From: Spirosoma sp. KCTC 42546
GTDB lineage: Bacteria; Bacteroidota; Bacteroidia; Cytophagales; Spirosomataceae
Reading direction: 5' to 3'
DNA: 64,000 nt
Assembly: GCF_006965485.1 (NCBI RefSeq)
Contig: NZ_CP041360.1
Location: forward strand, 7,978,501 to 8,042,500
The notes below the pieces were generated by a model, which was not told the DNA's origin, did no database searches, and was given only the letters and a program-made list of their open reading frames with translations. How positions within the stretch are numbered: position 1 is the first letter of the stretch; the number at the start of each line of letters is the position of its first letter. A program made the translations under genes and the position numbers. Shown piece after piece: positions 43,895 to 53,772 of this stretch.

Positions 43895-44860
43895 TCATGT
43901 TATTTTATTAACAGAATACCCTTTTACCATTAAATGTCCTACTTGTTCCATAGTATGCTTTGCTTGCCAGTCAAGCTTGTTCCTTGCTTTCGTCGGATTA
44001 GCATGCCCTTCAGCAATATCTGTTGGGCGAAAAAATGTCGTATCTATGCGAACATGTTCTCCCCAATTAAGTCCAACAGCGTCAAAAATAACCTGAATAA
44101 AGTCTCGAAGTTTATGAGTTTGACCCGTTGCAATGACATAATCATCTGCTTGCTCTTGCTGTAACATAAGCCACATTGCCTCTACATAATCAGGTGCCCA
44201 ACCCCAATCGCGGGCAATATCAATATTACCAAGTGTCAATTTTTCTGTGCTTCCTTGAGCTATACGACATGCTGTTGCCACAATTTTTTGTGTCACAAAA
44301 CGCTCAGGCCGTAAAGGTGATTCATGATTGAATAATATACCTGTACAGGCATACAACTGGTACGCTTCCCGATAATTAGCAACTTGCCAGAAAGCCGCAG
44401 CCTTAGCCACCCCATAAGGACTACGTGGTCGAAATGGTGTATTTTCATCAGCTATGATGCTGCCTGTATCACCAAAGCATTCGCTTGATCCAGCATTATA
44501 GAATTTTATTGGCAGATTGCTGAATCGAATAGCCTCCAATAAATTCAATGTGCCAATGCTAATGCTTTCAAGTGTTTCAACCGGCTGCTCGAAGGAAAGA
44601 CCAACTGAACTCTGACCAGCCAAATTATATACTTCATCCGGCTTTACTTTCAGTAAAGTTTGTAAGACGCTTCTGAAGTCATGGATACTAATAGATACTA
44701 AATGAACGTCCCGTATAATTCCTAAACGATTCAAGTTCCGAAATGCGGACATCTGAGCATCTCGAGAGCCTCCATAGACGGTATAACCCTTATCAAGCAA
44801 CAATTTAGCTAAATAGGCTCCATCCTGACCTGAAACACCACAAATCAATGCTGTCTTCAT
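43895..44860 (-). CDS. gmd: GDP-mannose 4,6-dehydratase
   Basis: Makes GDP-4-keto-6-deoxymannose, a precursor of fucose, rhamnose or perosamine. The 321-residue protein has the NADP-binding ALICGVSGQDGAYLAKLL, the YNLAGQSSVGLSFEQPVET stretch, the catalytic SPYGVAKAAAFW and the ILFNHESPLRPERFVT motif characteristic of Gmd. No GDP-fucose synthase, rhamnose reductase or perosamine synthase lies nearby, so the end product is open. It is 6 bases from the Wzz-like gene stop, so it belongs to the export operon. Confidence 0.92.
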   Translation of the reverse strand: MKTALICGVSGQDGAYLAKLLLDKGYTVYGGSRDAQMSAFRNLNRLGIIRDVHLVSISIHDFRSVLQTLLKVKPDEVYNLAGQSSVGLSFEQPVETLESISIGTLNLLEAIRFSNLPIKFYNAGSSECFGDTGSIIADENTPFRPRSPYGVAKAAAFWQVANYREAYQLYACTGILFNHESPLRPERFVTQKIVATACRIAQGSTEKLTLGNIDIARDWGWAPDYVEAMWLMLQQEQADDYVIATGQTHKLRDFIQVIFDAVGLNWGEHVRIDTTFFRPTDIAEGHANPTKARNKLDWQAKHTMEQVGHLMVKGYSVNKIT

Positions 44861-44866
44861 TTAATA

Positions 44867-45961
44867 TTAGTTAGACTGTCTCTTCATAAAGCGACGTATA
44901 AAAAAAACAGCTAACCCTACGATTGTCCCAAAGATAGTGAATCCGATAGTAATAACCGTTCGTTGTGGGCCGCTCTTACGTAATGGTACTCGAGCAGGTT
45001 CAAGAACCTGAAATACCGGAGACTCTTCCTCTATTTTGATACGCGCTTGTTCTAATTGTTTAGAAAGTTCACTATAAACAGATTGAGTCAACATATAATC
45101 AGCCTGAAGTCGTTGTTCTTCAATTTTAGCGGTATTTGCATACACGTTTCTATTACGGTCACGATAGCTTGCTAATTGTAACTCTGCGGATTCATAACGC
45201 TGACGTGCATTGTTAACTTGCTGCATTAGAAACTCTACTTGTTTACGAGCTTTCCCTGTGCGGTAATTTGTAACGTAGTTTGTTAAGTAATCCAATGTTA
45301 GGCGCGCTACTGTGGCGGCAACAACAGCGTCAGGCATCCGGGACGTAATTGTAATAATACCCGATCTTTTATCCATTTCAGCAACTACACGTGCATTTAT
45401 CGTTTTGCTGAGTGCTTCCTGTTCTCGCGTCAACTGTAGTGTAGTTGTTGATGTTGACGGCACTAAGGCTTCAAGCTCGTTTTTATCATTACTACTAAAA
45501 ATTCTGCCTATAAAAGCTGATATTCCTTTCTCTGACTGTTGAGAAAAATATGTTTGAAGCACTTGAGATTTAGAAGATTCTGACGTTTTAACAGGCTGCG
45601 AAAGAAGATACAAACTAAAAGGTAAACTCTGTAAAATATCTGGGTACAAATCAGGTCGAATTGCTTCTGATGCACCACTCATATTGCCAAGGTTTACACC
45701 TGCTAAACCAGCGAGTGACCTTAAATCGCTTAAACCACCGCCCGCACCAGTTGCGGCTTTCAGTTCTGGCATCACCTTCACGCTTGCAGTATATTCATTT
45801 TGTTGAGAAATCGCATAGAGTACACCAACAATCAAAAAAACTATACTCCAAAAAAAAACGGTCTTGCGACTATCTTTTAAAAACCGCACAATGTCACTCA
45901 GTCGAATCTCGATCTCGTCTTCTCCAATTTTACTTATCTTAGGAATCTTCGTAACTGACAT
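44867..45961 (-). CDS. Wzz-type polysaccharide chain-length/co-polymerase protein
   Basis: A 364-residue inner-membrane protein that sets polymer length or links polymerase to exporter. It has one N-terminal helix (about residues 36-53), a long periplasmic region with coiled coil (QQVNNARQRYESAELQLASYR), and a C-terminal helix near 335-356, preceded by the proline-rich PARVPLRKSGPQR motif typical of Wzz. It ends in a short basic tail and has no tyrosine-kinase domain, unlike BY-kinase fusions. It follows the Wza-like gene after 20 bases. Confidence 0.88.
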   Translation of the reverse strand: MSVTKIPKISKIGEDEIEIRLSDIVRFLKDSRKTVFFWSIVFLIVGVLYAISQQNEYTASVKVMPELKAATGAGGGLSDLRSLAGLAGVNLGNMSGASEAIRPDLYPDILQSLPFSLYLLSQPVKTSESSKSQVLQTYFSQQSEKGISAFIGRIFSSNDKNELEALVPSTSTTTLQLTREQEALSKTINARVVAEMDKRSGIITITSRMPDAVVAATVARLTLDYLTNYVTNYRTGKARKQVEFLMQQVNNARQRYESAELQLASYRDRNRNVYANTAKIEEQRLQADYMLTQSVYSELSKQLEQARIKIEEESPVFQVLEPARVPLRKSGPQRTVITIGFTIFGTIVGLAVFFIRRFMKRQSN

Positions 45962-45981
45962 AATTAGAACTAGAGTAATAA

Positions 45982-48375
45982 TTAACGAAGAAGAATATTA
46001 ACAAGTGCAATAGATACGGTAGCTAACAAAGAAAGAATTCCAAGCCGTTCTGCTGTACTCAATCTATTATTATCCAGAGGCTTAAAAGGGACTACTACTG
46101 TTGAGCCAGGGTAAACTTTAGGTCGGGATAAAAAAAACAAAAACTGATGTGTCCGATCTTTTCGCCCATTCGGATACACCACATACGCCTTACTTTTTCG
46201 GGAATTATCTGTAAATCCCCCCGCTTCACTGATATAGTCATCAAATTTATATTCTAACTTATAACTAACAGATGATGGATTTAATACACCACCCTGTACG
46301 GTAACAATCTCTGGCCGTTGAGGAATATATAACGTGTCCTCGTCATGAAGCAATAAGTTCTCTTCAGATCCAGAATTAGTTAAAATTTCACTTAGGTCAT
46401 TGGCAATTATATCGCCTTTTCGTTTGAACTGAGCACCCAATATGTAGGCTTGCGGCTTCAATCCTCCGGCTCGCTTAATGAGATCGCTGATACGCTCTTC
46501 CCGACTAAAAATAGAGTAATTGCCAGGTTGCATAATCTCCCCATAAATATACACCTGTTGCTGAGTTGTATAATTTGGCGATGTACGAACATACACAATA
46601 TCAAACGGTTGAAGTCGAAACTCATCAGCACTACCTGAATCACGTTTAACCGATGTAATTTGTAGATTTCGATCAATTGCAAATCGATATATTTCCAGTT
46701 TAGTAGTCCGCATACCCGATGAATCCTGACGAATTCGTCGAGATACTTCTATTAGGTTTGGCTTAGCTCCCTCCTGGAATCCCCCCGCCTGCGCAATCAG
46801 ATCTGCTACGCTCATATTGGTAACGAAATCAACTGTATCAGGGTGGTTGACAGCCCCTTCAATAGTAACGTAATACTCTTCGCGAAGATCACGAATTGAT
46901 AAAACGGTCAGGCTATCCTGCCGCATCAGTGGAATATCAGCAATTTCATTCCGCATCAATTTACCTAAATCAAAGGATAGGTTCTCTTTATCCATGTCGG
47001 GACGTTCACGGATAATGGATGCCCGATTGGTAAATGCGTCTTTGCGGAGACCATCGGCCCTACTTATGAGTTGACGAACAGTCTCTAATCCAGGTTCGAG
47101 GGAGTAATCGCCGGGACGCATGACCGCTCCCGCTACCTGAACGCGGTTTTCATAACGTTCGAGTATTTTTCCTACTTCATATTTGTCTCCTCGCTGGGGT
47201 ACAAAACTTGCTATTTGCTCTTCTGTAATGGTTACAATACGCCGTTCACGGCTCGTATTTCGCCGAAGGGTGATTGAAGCCCGATAAGCATCGTCAGCAA
47301 AACCGCCTGCAAAACCCAACACCGTTTTCAACGTTTCGCCGGGTAATACTTCAAAAATAGCTGGTCGTCGAACCTGTCCGGTCAACTCAACATGCGTTTC
47401 GTAGTCCGCTACACGGATCACATCCTGATCACGCAACTGAATGTTATCGCGCTGGTCTGCTCGAAGGATAAAATCGTATAGATCGATAGTACGGATTACC
47501 CGATTGCCTCTAATTACGCTGATTTTTCGGAATGACCCCGTTTCTGGATTTGGGCCTCCAGCCAGATACAGAACATTGAAGGCAGACCCAAGGGAAGAAA
47601 TGGTGTAGGTTCCTGGACGGACTACTTCCCCGACTAGTGTAACACGAATACTTCGAATATTGGTTAAGGCTATATTGGCACTTGTACCACTACCGGCGGC
47701 ACCCAGGCCCTGGTAACCACCCTTTCGTAAGCGATCAATAATGCGCTGCTCTGCCTGTTCAATGGTAAGACCACTAACAAAAATAGGGGCCAAATCAGGG
47801 ATTTTTACGGTTCCATCAGGGCTTACTTTCAAGTTAAAGTCACCGGTGGATGCCCCGGAAATATCGATTTTAATTTCATCATCCGGACCTACCACATAGT
47901 TACGCGGAGTAGCAATGCGTAAGTTAGGCTCAAATGACAGATTGGCATTCTCAAATAAAGATGCCCCAAAAACCCGAAGTTTCTTACTCGTATCTCGACG
48001 CATAGTCGTCGAGTCCGTTCTTCGGGAAAGATCAGAAGGCAATGTTCTGCCTGTTTGCTTATCAATCGAAGTCTGGCTTGAGGGGCGAGAGGCTTGTGAA
48101 CGTAGTGCAGTAATCCGCTTACGCATTTTAGCAATATCATCCAGTGTGTATCCCTGCGACATAGCTGCCTGCTCGATCTGTGCTTCACTCAGACCACTGG
48201 CCTGGGCCCGTTGATAAAAGTTCTGAACGTCTTCGTCGCTCAATTGATCCACCCGAGAACGAGGTGTCGTCTGAGCTGATGCCTGATATGACCCTGTCAG
48301 TAATAATAGCAGGAAAACAGCTTGATAGGATCGAATACGGGGGATAAAGTGTGACAATTTGTCCTTAGTACGCAT
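45982..48375 (-). CDS. Polysaccharide export outer-membrane protein, Wza type with many SLBB domains
   Basis: A 797-residue export channel component. After a signal peptide (AVFLLLLLTGSYQASAQ) and a linker rich in Ser and Arg comes the poly-export domain (NYVVGPDDEIKIDISGAS). Several SLBB ligand-binding units follow (repeated pattern such as VTLVGEVVRPGTYTIS, VELTGQVRRPAIFEV, VQVAGAVMRPGDYSL, VTIEGAVNHPDTVDF, VYIYGEIMQPGNYSI). A final hydrophobic segment, LGILSLLATVSIALVNILL, would anchor it. It is longer than E. coli Wza (about 380 residues), as is usual for Bacteroidetes. It opens the minus-strand polysaccharide operon, divergent from secA. Confidence 0.9.
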   Translation of the reverse strand: MRTKDKLSHFIPRIRSYQAVFLLLLLTGSYQASAQTTPRSRVDQLSDEDVQNFYQRAQASGLSEAQIEQAAMSQGYTLDDIAKMRKRITALRSQASRPSSQTSIDKQTGRTLPSDLSRRTDSTTMRRDTSKKLRVFGASLFENANLSFEPNLRIATPRNYVVGPDDEIKIDISGASTGDFNLKVSPDGTVKIPDLAPIFVSGLTIEQAEQRIIDRLRKGGYQGLGAAGSGTSANIALTNIRSIRVTLVGEVVRPGTYTISSLGSAFNVLYLAGGPNPETGSFRKISVIRGNRVIRTIDLYDFILRADQRDNIQLRDQDVIRVADYETHVELTGQVRRPAIFEVLPGETLKTVLGFAGGFADDAYRASITLRRNTSRERRIVTITEEQIASFVPQRGDKYEVGKILERYENRVQVAGAVMRPGDYSLEPGLETVRQLISRADGLRKDAFTNRASIIRERPDMDKENLSFDLGKLMRNEIADIPLMRQDSLTVLSIRDLREEYYVTIEGAVNHPDTVDFVTNMSVADLIAQAGGFQEGAKPNLIEVSRRIRQDSSGMRTTKLEIYRFAIDRNLQITSVKRDSGSADEFRLQPFDIVYVRTSPNYTTQQQVYIYGEIMQPGNYSIFSREERISDLIKRAGGLKPQAYILGAQFKRKGDIIANDLSEILTNSGSEENLLLHDEDTLYIPQRPEIVTVQGGVLNPSSVSYKLEYKFDDYISEAGGFTDNSRKSKAYVVYPNGRKDRTHQFLFFLSRPKVYPGSTVVVPFKPLDNNRLSTAERLGILSLLATVSIALVNILLR

Positions 48376-48585
48376 GAACACTGGCGATTGGGCCAAAATT
48401 TGAACTGCAAAAGTAATAGATTCCTTTCAAAACTCCGTTCCCTTATAATAAGGCATCGCTGGCGGGCAGGCATTTACCTTGTAGTCCCGCTGTAATGCAC
48501 TAAATTTGTAGGCAAAACAGTCAGTAGTCAATGGTAAACCTGGAGATTCCGATACGATTGACTGGTGACTAATGACTAAAAAGAA

Positions 48586-51500
48586 ATGATTAATCTCATA
48601 GCTAAATTTTTCGGGACCAAATCGCAACGGGACATCAAAGAACTCCTCCCTTATGTCGAAAAAGTCAACACCGAATTTGTCCGATTAACCGATTTATCTA
48701 ACGATGAATTGCGGCAGGTTTCGGCCTCGCTTAAAGCGCAGATTGCGGATGAGTTGGCCGATATTGATAACCAGATCGCTGAGTTGAGCGAACAGGCTAG
48801 TCACCCTGATGTAGATGTCAACGAGAAAGAACACCTCTTCAATCAGATCGACAAACTAGAGGCCGATCGCAATACAGAGTTAGAGCGTGTCCTTCTCGAT
48901 ATTTTACCTCGTGCTTTCGCGGTTGTAAAAGAAACGGCTCGCCGGTTTACCGAAAATGACCAGTTAACAGTAACTGCTACAAACGTTGATCGTGAAATTG
49001 CCTCCCGCAAGAAACACATTACGATTGATGGCGAACAGGCTCATTGGGCTAACCGTTGGGATGCCGCCGGAACCCAGGTTAAGTGGGACATGGTTCACTA
49101 CGATGTTCAGATTATTGGGGGCGTTGTATTGCACCAGGGCAAAATTGCCGAAATGGCCACGGGTGAGGGTAAAACCCTCGTGGCTACTTTCCCAGCCTTC
49201 CTGAATGGTCTGGCGGGGCGAGGTGTGCATATTGTAACGGTCAATGATTACCTGGCCAAGCGTGACTCCGAATGGATGGCACCTCTGTTTGAGTTTCATG
49301 GCCTTCGGGTAGATTGTATCGACAAGCATCAGCCTAATTCTGACCAGCGGAAAAACGCCTATCTCGCCGATATTACCTATGGTACTAATAACGAGTTCGG
49401 TTTTGATTACCTCCGCGATAACATGGCCCGTGAACCAAGCGAACTGGTTCAGCGGAAACACCATTATGCCATGGTGGATGAGGTTGACTCAGTCCTGATT
49501 GATGATGCCCGTACCCCGCTGATCATTAGCGGTCCTGTACCTCGTGGCGATGAGCAGGATTATATCGAATTGAAACCCCGTGTGGCACGCGTGGTGGAAG
49601 CACAACGTAAGTTAGTGTACGATTTCCTGAACGATGCCAAAAAGAAAATTGCGGCTGGTGATGAAAAAGAAGGTGGCCTGTCTTTGTTTAGGGCACATCG
49701 CGGTCTACCCAAACATAAGCCCCTTATTAAGTTTCTGTCGGAAACAGGTAACAAAGCATTACTTCAAAAAACAGAATCGATTTATCTGGCTGAAAACCAG
49801 AAACTGATGCCCGAAGCGGATGCCCCGCTCTATTTTACCATTGATGAGCGCCATAATGGTATCGATTTAACCGAAAAAGGCATCGACTATATTACCGGCT
49901 CGGGCGAAGATCCTAACTTCTTCATTCTCCCGGATCTGTCAATCGACCTCAACGTCATTGAAAAAGACGCGGAATTTTCGGAGCAGGAGAAAATTCTCCA
50001 TAAAGAAGCCGTTATCCGTGACTACGCCGTTAAAACGCAACGGATCAATACGGTTAACCAATTACTGAAAGCATTCACGTTGTTCGAGAAAGACACCGAG
50101 TACGTCATTATGGACGGTAAGGTGAAAATTGTTGATGAGCAAACAGGCAGGATTATGGAAGGCCGGCGTTGGTCGGACGGATTGCACCAGGCCGTTGAAG
50201 CCAAGGAAAATGTGAAGGTTGAAGATGCCACACAAACCTATGCCACGGTTACGCTCCAAAACTACTTCCGTATGTATCACAAGCGGGCTGGTATGACGGG
50301 TACAGCTGAGACGGAAGCATCTGAATTCTGGCAGATTTACAAAATGGACGTTGTCGTCATTCCAACGAACCGGGCTATTAGCCGGGCCGACGAAGAAGAC
50401 AAAGTATATCGCTCAGTGCGCGAAAAATACAACGCAGTAGTTGACGAAATCGCCAGCTTGGTTGAGAAAGGACGCCCTGTACTCGTTGGTACAACATCGG
50501 TTGAAAACTCTGAATTACTGAGCCGTTTTCTGACCATGCGTAAGATACAGCACCAGGTTCTGAACGCGAAGTATCACCAGCGTGAAGCCGAAATTGTAGC
50601 CTCCGCAGGTTTTCCTGGCACGGTTACGATTGCAACCAACATGGCTGGCCGGGGTACAGATATTAAGTTAACGCCAGAATCACGTGCCGCTGGTGGCTTG
50701 GCCATTATCGGTACTGAACGCCACGAATCACGTCGGGTTGACCGGCAGTTGCGTGGCCGGGCAGGCCGTCAGGGTGACCCAGGGACATCGCAGTTCTTCG
50801 TTTCACTTGAAGATAGCCTGATGCGCTTGTTCGGGTCGGAGCGGATTGCCAAAGTGATGGACCGCATGGGTCTCGAAGAGGGCGAGGTAATTCAACACTC
50901 GATGATTACGAAATCGATCGAACGGGCCCAGAAGAAAGTCGAAGAAAATAACTTCGGCATTCGGAAACGGCTGCTTGAATACGATGACGTCATGAATTAT
51001 CAGCGTGAAGCCATCTATAAACGTCGTCGGAATGCGTTGTTTGGCGACCGTTTGCCACTCGACATTGCCAATACAATGTATGATGTGGTTGAAGAAACCG
51101 TCAACAATTCGGAAGGAAACTACGAAGAAGTAAAACTTCAGTTGTTAACCACACTGGGACTTTCACCGACGCTGACTGCTCAAGAGTTTGCTGCCAAGAA
51201 AAAACCGGATCAGATTCGGCATCTCTATAACGAAGCAGAAGCCAATTATCAGGCGAAGAATCACGCCATTGCCGATAAAGCGCTGCCGATTTTAACCCAG
51301 GTGCTGAATGAGCAGGGCCACCAGATTAAAAACATCGTCGTACCATTTTCGGATGGTATTCATGAATTAACGGTTGTGGCTGATCTGCAAAAGGCTGTTG
51401 AAAGTGGTGGTCGCGAAATCGTGACGGAAATGGAAAAAGCCGTAACGCTATCCGTTATTGACCAGGAGTGGAAGGAACACCTGCGCGAAATGGACGATCT

Positions 51501-51981
51501 GAAGCAATCGGTACAGAATGCCGTGTTTGAGCAGAAAGACCCCTTGCTGGTGTACAAGTTTGAGTCAGTAGAATTGTTCAAGCGATTCCTCAACAAGGTC
51601 AATTTTGATACCATCAACTTCCTGACCAAAGCCGACATTCCAGCACAGGAAGCCCAGGAAATACAGCAGGAAATCCGTCAGGCGCCAACGCAACGCCGTC
51701 CGCAGCCACAACCGAAGCTTCATACCAATATTGAAGACTTCGATGATGATCACCTGGCTACTGGTCCTGAGGAATACGCCCGTCGTATGGCCGAAAATGA
51801 CGCGATGGGCGCTGGGGCACCACCAATGCCTGCTCAACGCCAGGCACCGGTACGCGTAGCAAAACTGGACCGCAATGCCCGTGTTAATGTGCAGTACGTC
51901 GATGGCACCGTAAAACGGGATGTCAAGTATAAAACGGTAGAAAACGACCTGATGAGTGGCAAGGCAATGCTGATTGACTAG
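48586..51981 (+). CDS. secA: Protein translocase motor subunit SecA
   Basis: ATPase that drives preprotein export through SecYEG. The 1131-residue protein carries Walker A ATGEGKT (near residues 191-197), the Walker B region MVDEVDSVLIDDARTPLI, the helicase motifs TNMAGRGTDIKL and GRAGRQGDPG, and MTGTAETEASEFW. It is about 200 residues longer than E. coli SecA, which fits Bacteroidetes proteins with inserts in the motor domains. No C-terminal zinc-binding cysteine motif is visible; the protein ends KYKTVENDLMSGKAMLID. It is monocistronic by appearance, with a hairpin terminator downstream. Confidence 0.97.
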   Translation: MINLIAKFFGTKSQRDIKELLPYVEKVNTEFVRLTDLSNDELRQVSASLKAQIADELADIDNQIAELSEQASHPDVDVNEKEHLFNQIDKLEADRNTELERVLLDILPRAFAVVKETARRFTENDQLTVTATNVDREIASRKKHITIDGEQAHWANRWDAAGTQVKWDMVHYDVQIIGGVVLHQGKIAEMATGEGKTLVATFPAFLNGLAGRGVHIVTVNDYLAKRDSEWMAPLFEFHGLRVDCIDKHQPNSDQRKNAYLADITYGTNNEFGFDYLRDNMAREPSELVQRKHHYAMVDEVDSVLIDDARTPLIISGPVPRGDEQDYIELKPRVARVVEAQRKLVYDFLNDAKKKIAAGDEKEGGLSLFRAHRGLPKHKPLIKFLSETGNKALLQKTESIYLAENQKLMPEADAPLYFTIDERHNGIDLTEKGIDYITGSGEDPNFFILPDLSIDLNVIEKDAEFSEQEKILHKEAVIRDYAVKTQRINTVNQLLKAFTLFEKDTEYVIMDGKVKIVDEQTGRIMEGRRWSDGLHQAVEAKENVKVEDATQTYATVTLQNYFRMYHKRAGMTGTAETEASEFWQIYKMDVVVIPTNRAISRADEEDKVYRSVREKYNAVVDEIASLVEKGRPVLVGTTSVENSELLSRFLTMRKIQHQVLNAKYHQREAEIVASAGFPGTVTIATNMAGRGTDIKLTPESRAAGGLAIIGTERHESRRVDRQLRGRAGRQGDPGTSQFFVSLEDSLMRLFGSERIAKVMDRMGLEEGEVIQHSMITKSIERAQKKVEENNFGIRKRLLEYDDVMNYQREAIYKRRRNALFGDRLPLDIANTMYDVVEETVNNSEGNYEEVKLQLLTTLGLSPTLTAQEFAAKKKPDQIRHLYNEAEANYQAKNHAIADKALPILTQVLNEQGHQIKNIVVPFSDGIHELTVVADLQKAVESGGREIVTEMEKAVTLSVIDQEWKEHLREMDDLKQSVQNAVFEQKDPLLVYKFESVELFKRFLNKVNFDTINFLTKADIPAQEAQEIQQEIRQAPTQRRPQPQPKLHTNIEDFDDDHLATGPEEYARRMAENDAMGAGAPPMPAQRQAPVRVAKLDRNARVNVQYVDGTVKRDVKYKTVENDLMSGKAMLID

Positions 51982-52003
51982 CCAGATAAATACATTGATT
52001 CCC

Positions 52004-52053
52004 ATCCCTCCCATTCGTATCTTAGCTGATACAAATTGGAGGGATAATTTTTT
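52004..52053 (+). terminator. Hairpin terminator after secA
   Basis: Two 18-base arms with three mismatches (ATCCCTCC at the base pairs with GGAGGGAT; inner GTATC pairs with GATAC), a 6-base loop, then a run of T (52048-52053). The next ATG at 52060 follows immediately, so the downstream gene must have its own signal or depend on read-through. Confidence 0.72.
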
Positions 52054-52059
52054 AAGGTA

Positions 52060-52641
52060 ATGATAGCAGAACAACGACAATTCATTACGCAGGAAGCGTA
52101 TCTGTCCATGGAGCGTGTTGCCCTTGAAAAAAGTGAATATTATCAGGGAGAAACTTTACCAATGGCAGGTGCATCTAAACAATACAATCGTATCAAAGAA
52201 AATGTATCGGGTGAAATTTATATTGCATTACGGGGAAGTGACTGTCAATCGTTCTCTTCGGACATGCGCGTTCATTTACCCGAAACGACCCTGTTTGCCT
52301 ATCCTGATATTGTGATTGTGTGTGGAGAACCACAATTAATAGACGATGAATTCGATAACCTGCTTAATCCGGTCGTGCTCATTGAAGTTTTATTGGATGG
52401 GACAGAAGACTATGACCGAGGTCGGAAATTTCAACGATATCGAAAAATTCCTTCGCTTCAAGAGTATATCTTAATTAACTCACAGGCAGTTGAGATCGAG
52501 GTCTGGCGAAAAAATGAACTAGGTTTATGGACGCTCATTGAGCAGGTTTCCGAATCTACCGGAAGTTTTACGATCGGTACGATTAGTCTCACGATTTCGT
52601 TACTGAAGGTATATGACCGAACTATAGGTCTGTTGGCTTAA
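52060..52641 (+). CDS. Uma2-family (DUF820) putative restriction-endonuclease-like protein
   Basis: A 193-residue protein of the Uma2 family, a PD-(D/E)XK nuclease fold expanded in cyanobacteria and Cytophagales with no settled function. Visible marks are KSEYYQGETLPM near residue 26, the acidic PDIVIVCGEP, and the VLIEVLLDGTEDYDRGRKFQRYRKI stretch (split here around residues 107-131) that normally carries the E-x-K pair and Y-D. In place of the frequent EVLSPST, this copy has EVLLDGT. There is no toxin or methylase neighbour. It sits directly after the secA terminator, and its stop overlaps the next start. Confidence 0.82.
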   Translation: MIAEQRQFITQEAYLSMERVALEKSEYYQGETLPMAGASKQYNRIKENVSGEIYIALRGSDCQSFSSDMRVHLPETTLFAYPDIVIVCGEPQLIDDEFDNLLNPVVLIEVLLDGTEDYDRGRKFQRYRKIPSLQEYILINSQAVEIEVWRKNELGLWTLIEQVSESTGSFTIGTISLTISLLKVYDRTIGLLA

Positions 52642-53732
52642 TGCATTTTTCTCTCCGATTATTTTCGCTATTAATCGGCTTGCTGTTTCTATCGTTTCAG
52701 CAACCAGGCTCCTCCATTCGGCTGCGCTCTGAATCGTTGCCCTTTACTCCTAAAGAGTTTTACATTGCTACGGTTACGGATCAACGTACAGAAGGAGGTC
52801 CCATTGCCCGCTTAGCTTTGGTCCCTAACCAACCTGTTTACCCCGTTGACTTAGAGCGAGGGGTAGCTGCTAGTTTCCAGCAGTTTATTAACCAGGGGCT
52901 GAAACAAAATAAGAAGTTGCGCCCTATTGCTATGCGAATCCGCCAGTGCCGAGTGAGCGAGACGGCAAAAGGTACTCGTGTAACCGGTCAATTCACCTTT
53001 GCAGTTACATTTGAACTATTGGGCAAAGATGACGCAGGAACTGAAACCAGCACCCAGCTAACTGATTATAGAGGGAGTGCAAATTATACACGACCTATTG
53101 ATCAGACATCGGTGATTGAACAAACTATTCGTCAGGCACTTGTTTCTTCCTTAAAGACCCTAAATGAGTACATGAATCGGGAAAGCGGGCGCAATGAGAA
53201 GTTAGCCCGGAGCCTCAAAATTAACTTTATCGATGATACGCGAATTACGGATGATGATACGGTACACTACAATCCTACCCGAAAATTAACCTGGGCCGAT
53301 TTCCAGGCTGCACCGCGTAAAGGGAGCCATTATGCTGCCGAAGTCTTTACCAGTTTCTCCTACGAGGGTAAAAGCACGGTTAAGGATGGCGTTATTATTC
53401 TTAACCTGAATGCAAAAGCGTATATGCTGAAAACTTCATCCTGGGGGCGATCCGATGCCAGAACGGCTTATGCATTAAATCACGAGCAGCGCCATTTTGA
53501 CATTACAAAAATTATTGTCGAGCGATTTAAACGCAGGCTTCATCCAGATAGTCTGACCCTGGAAGATTACAACAGCATTGCTCAATACCAATTCATTGAG
53601 TCCTACCGTGAACTGAACCGCATGCAGACGCAGTACGACGATGAAACGAATCACAGTATCAATCAGGCCGCTCAGGAGCGCTGGAATCAAAAGATTGACG
53701 AAGAACTGCGTACTTTTGGCATAATAAAATGA
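52641..53732 (+). CDS. Exported DUF922-like protein, putative zinc metalloprotease
   Basis: A 363-residue protein with an N-terminal signal segment (LFSLLIGLLFLSF). The N-terminal half (about 35-175) is unrecognised and strand-rich. The C-terminal half begins KLTWADFQAAPRKGSHYAAE, the usual opening of DUF922 domains, and contains H281-E-Q-R-H285, which fits the HExxH zinc motif. DUF922 is only predicted to be a secreted zinc protease; activity is not established. Its ATG shares one base with the stop of the Uma2 gene (TAATG), so the two are coupled. Confidence 0.68.
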   Translation: MHFSLRLFSLLIGLLFLSFQQPGSSIRLRSESLPFTPKEFYIATVTDQRTEGGPIARLALVPNQPVYPVDLERGVAASFQQFINQGLKQNKKLRPIAMRIRQCRVSETAKGTRVTGQFTFAVTFELLGKDDAGTETSTQLTDYRGSANYTRPIDQTSVIEQTIRQALVSSLKTLNEYMNRESGRNEKLARSLKINFIDDTRITDDDTVHYNPTRKLTWADFQAAPRKGSHYAAEVFTSFSYEGKSTVKDGVIILNLNAKAYMLKTSSWGRSDARTAYALNHEQRHFDITKIIVERFKRRLHPDSLTLEDYNSIAQYQFIESYRELNRMQTQYDDETNHSINQAAQERWNQKIDEELRTFGIIK

Positions 53733-53772
53733 TTAGGAGTCAGAATTGCCCCAGCAGTTATGGCCGTGTTTT

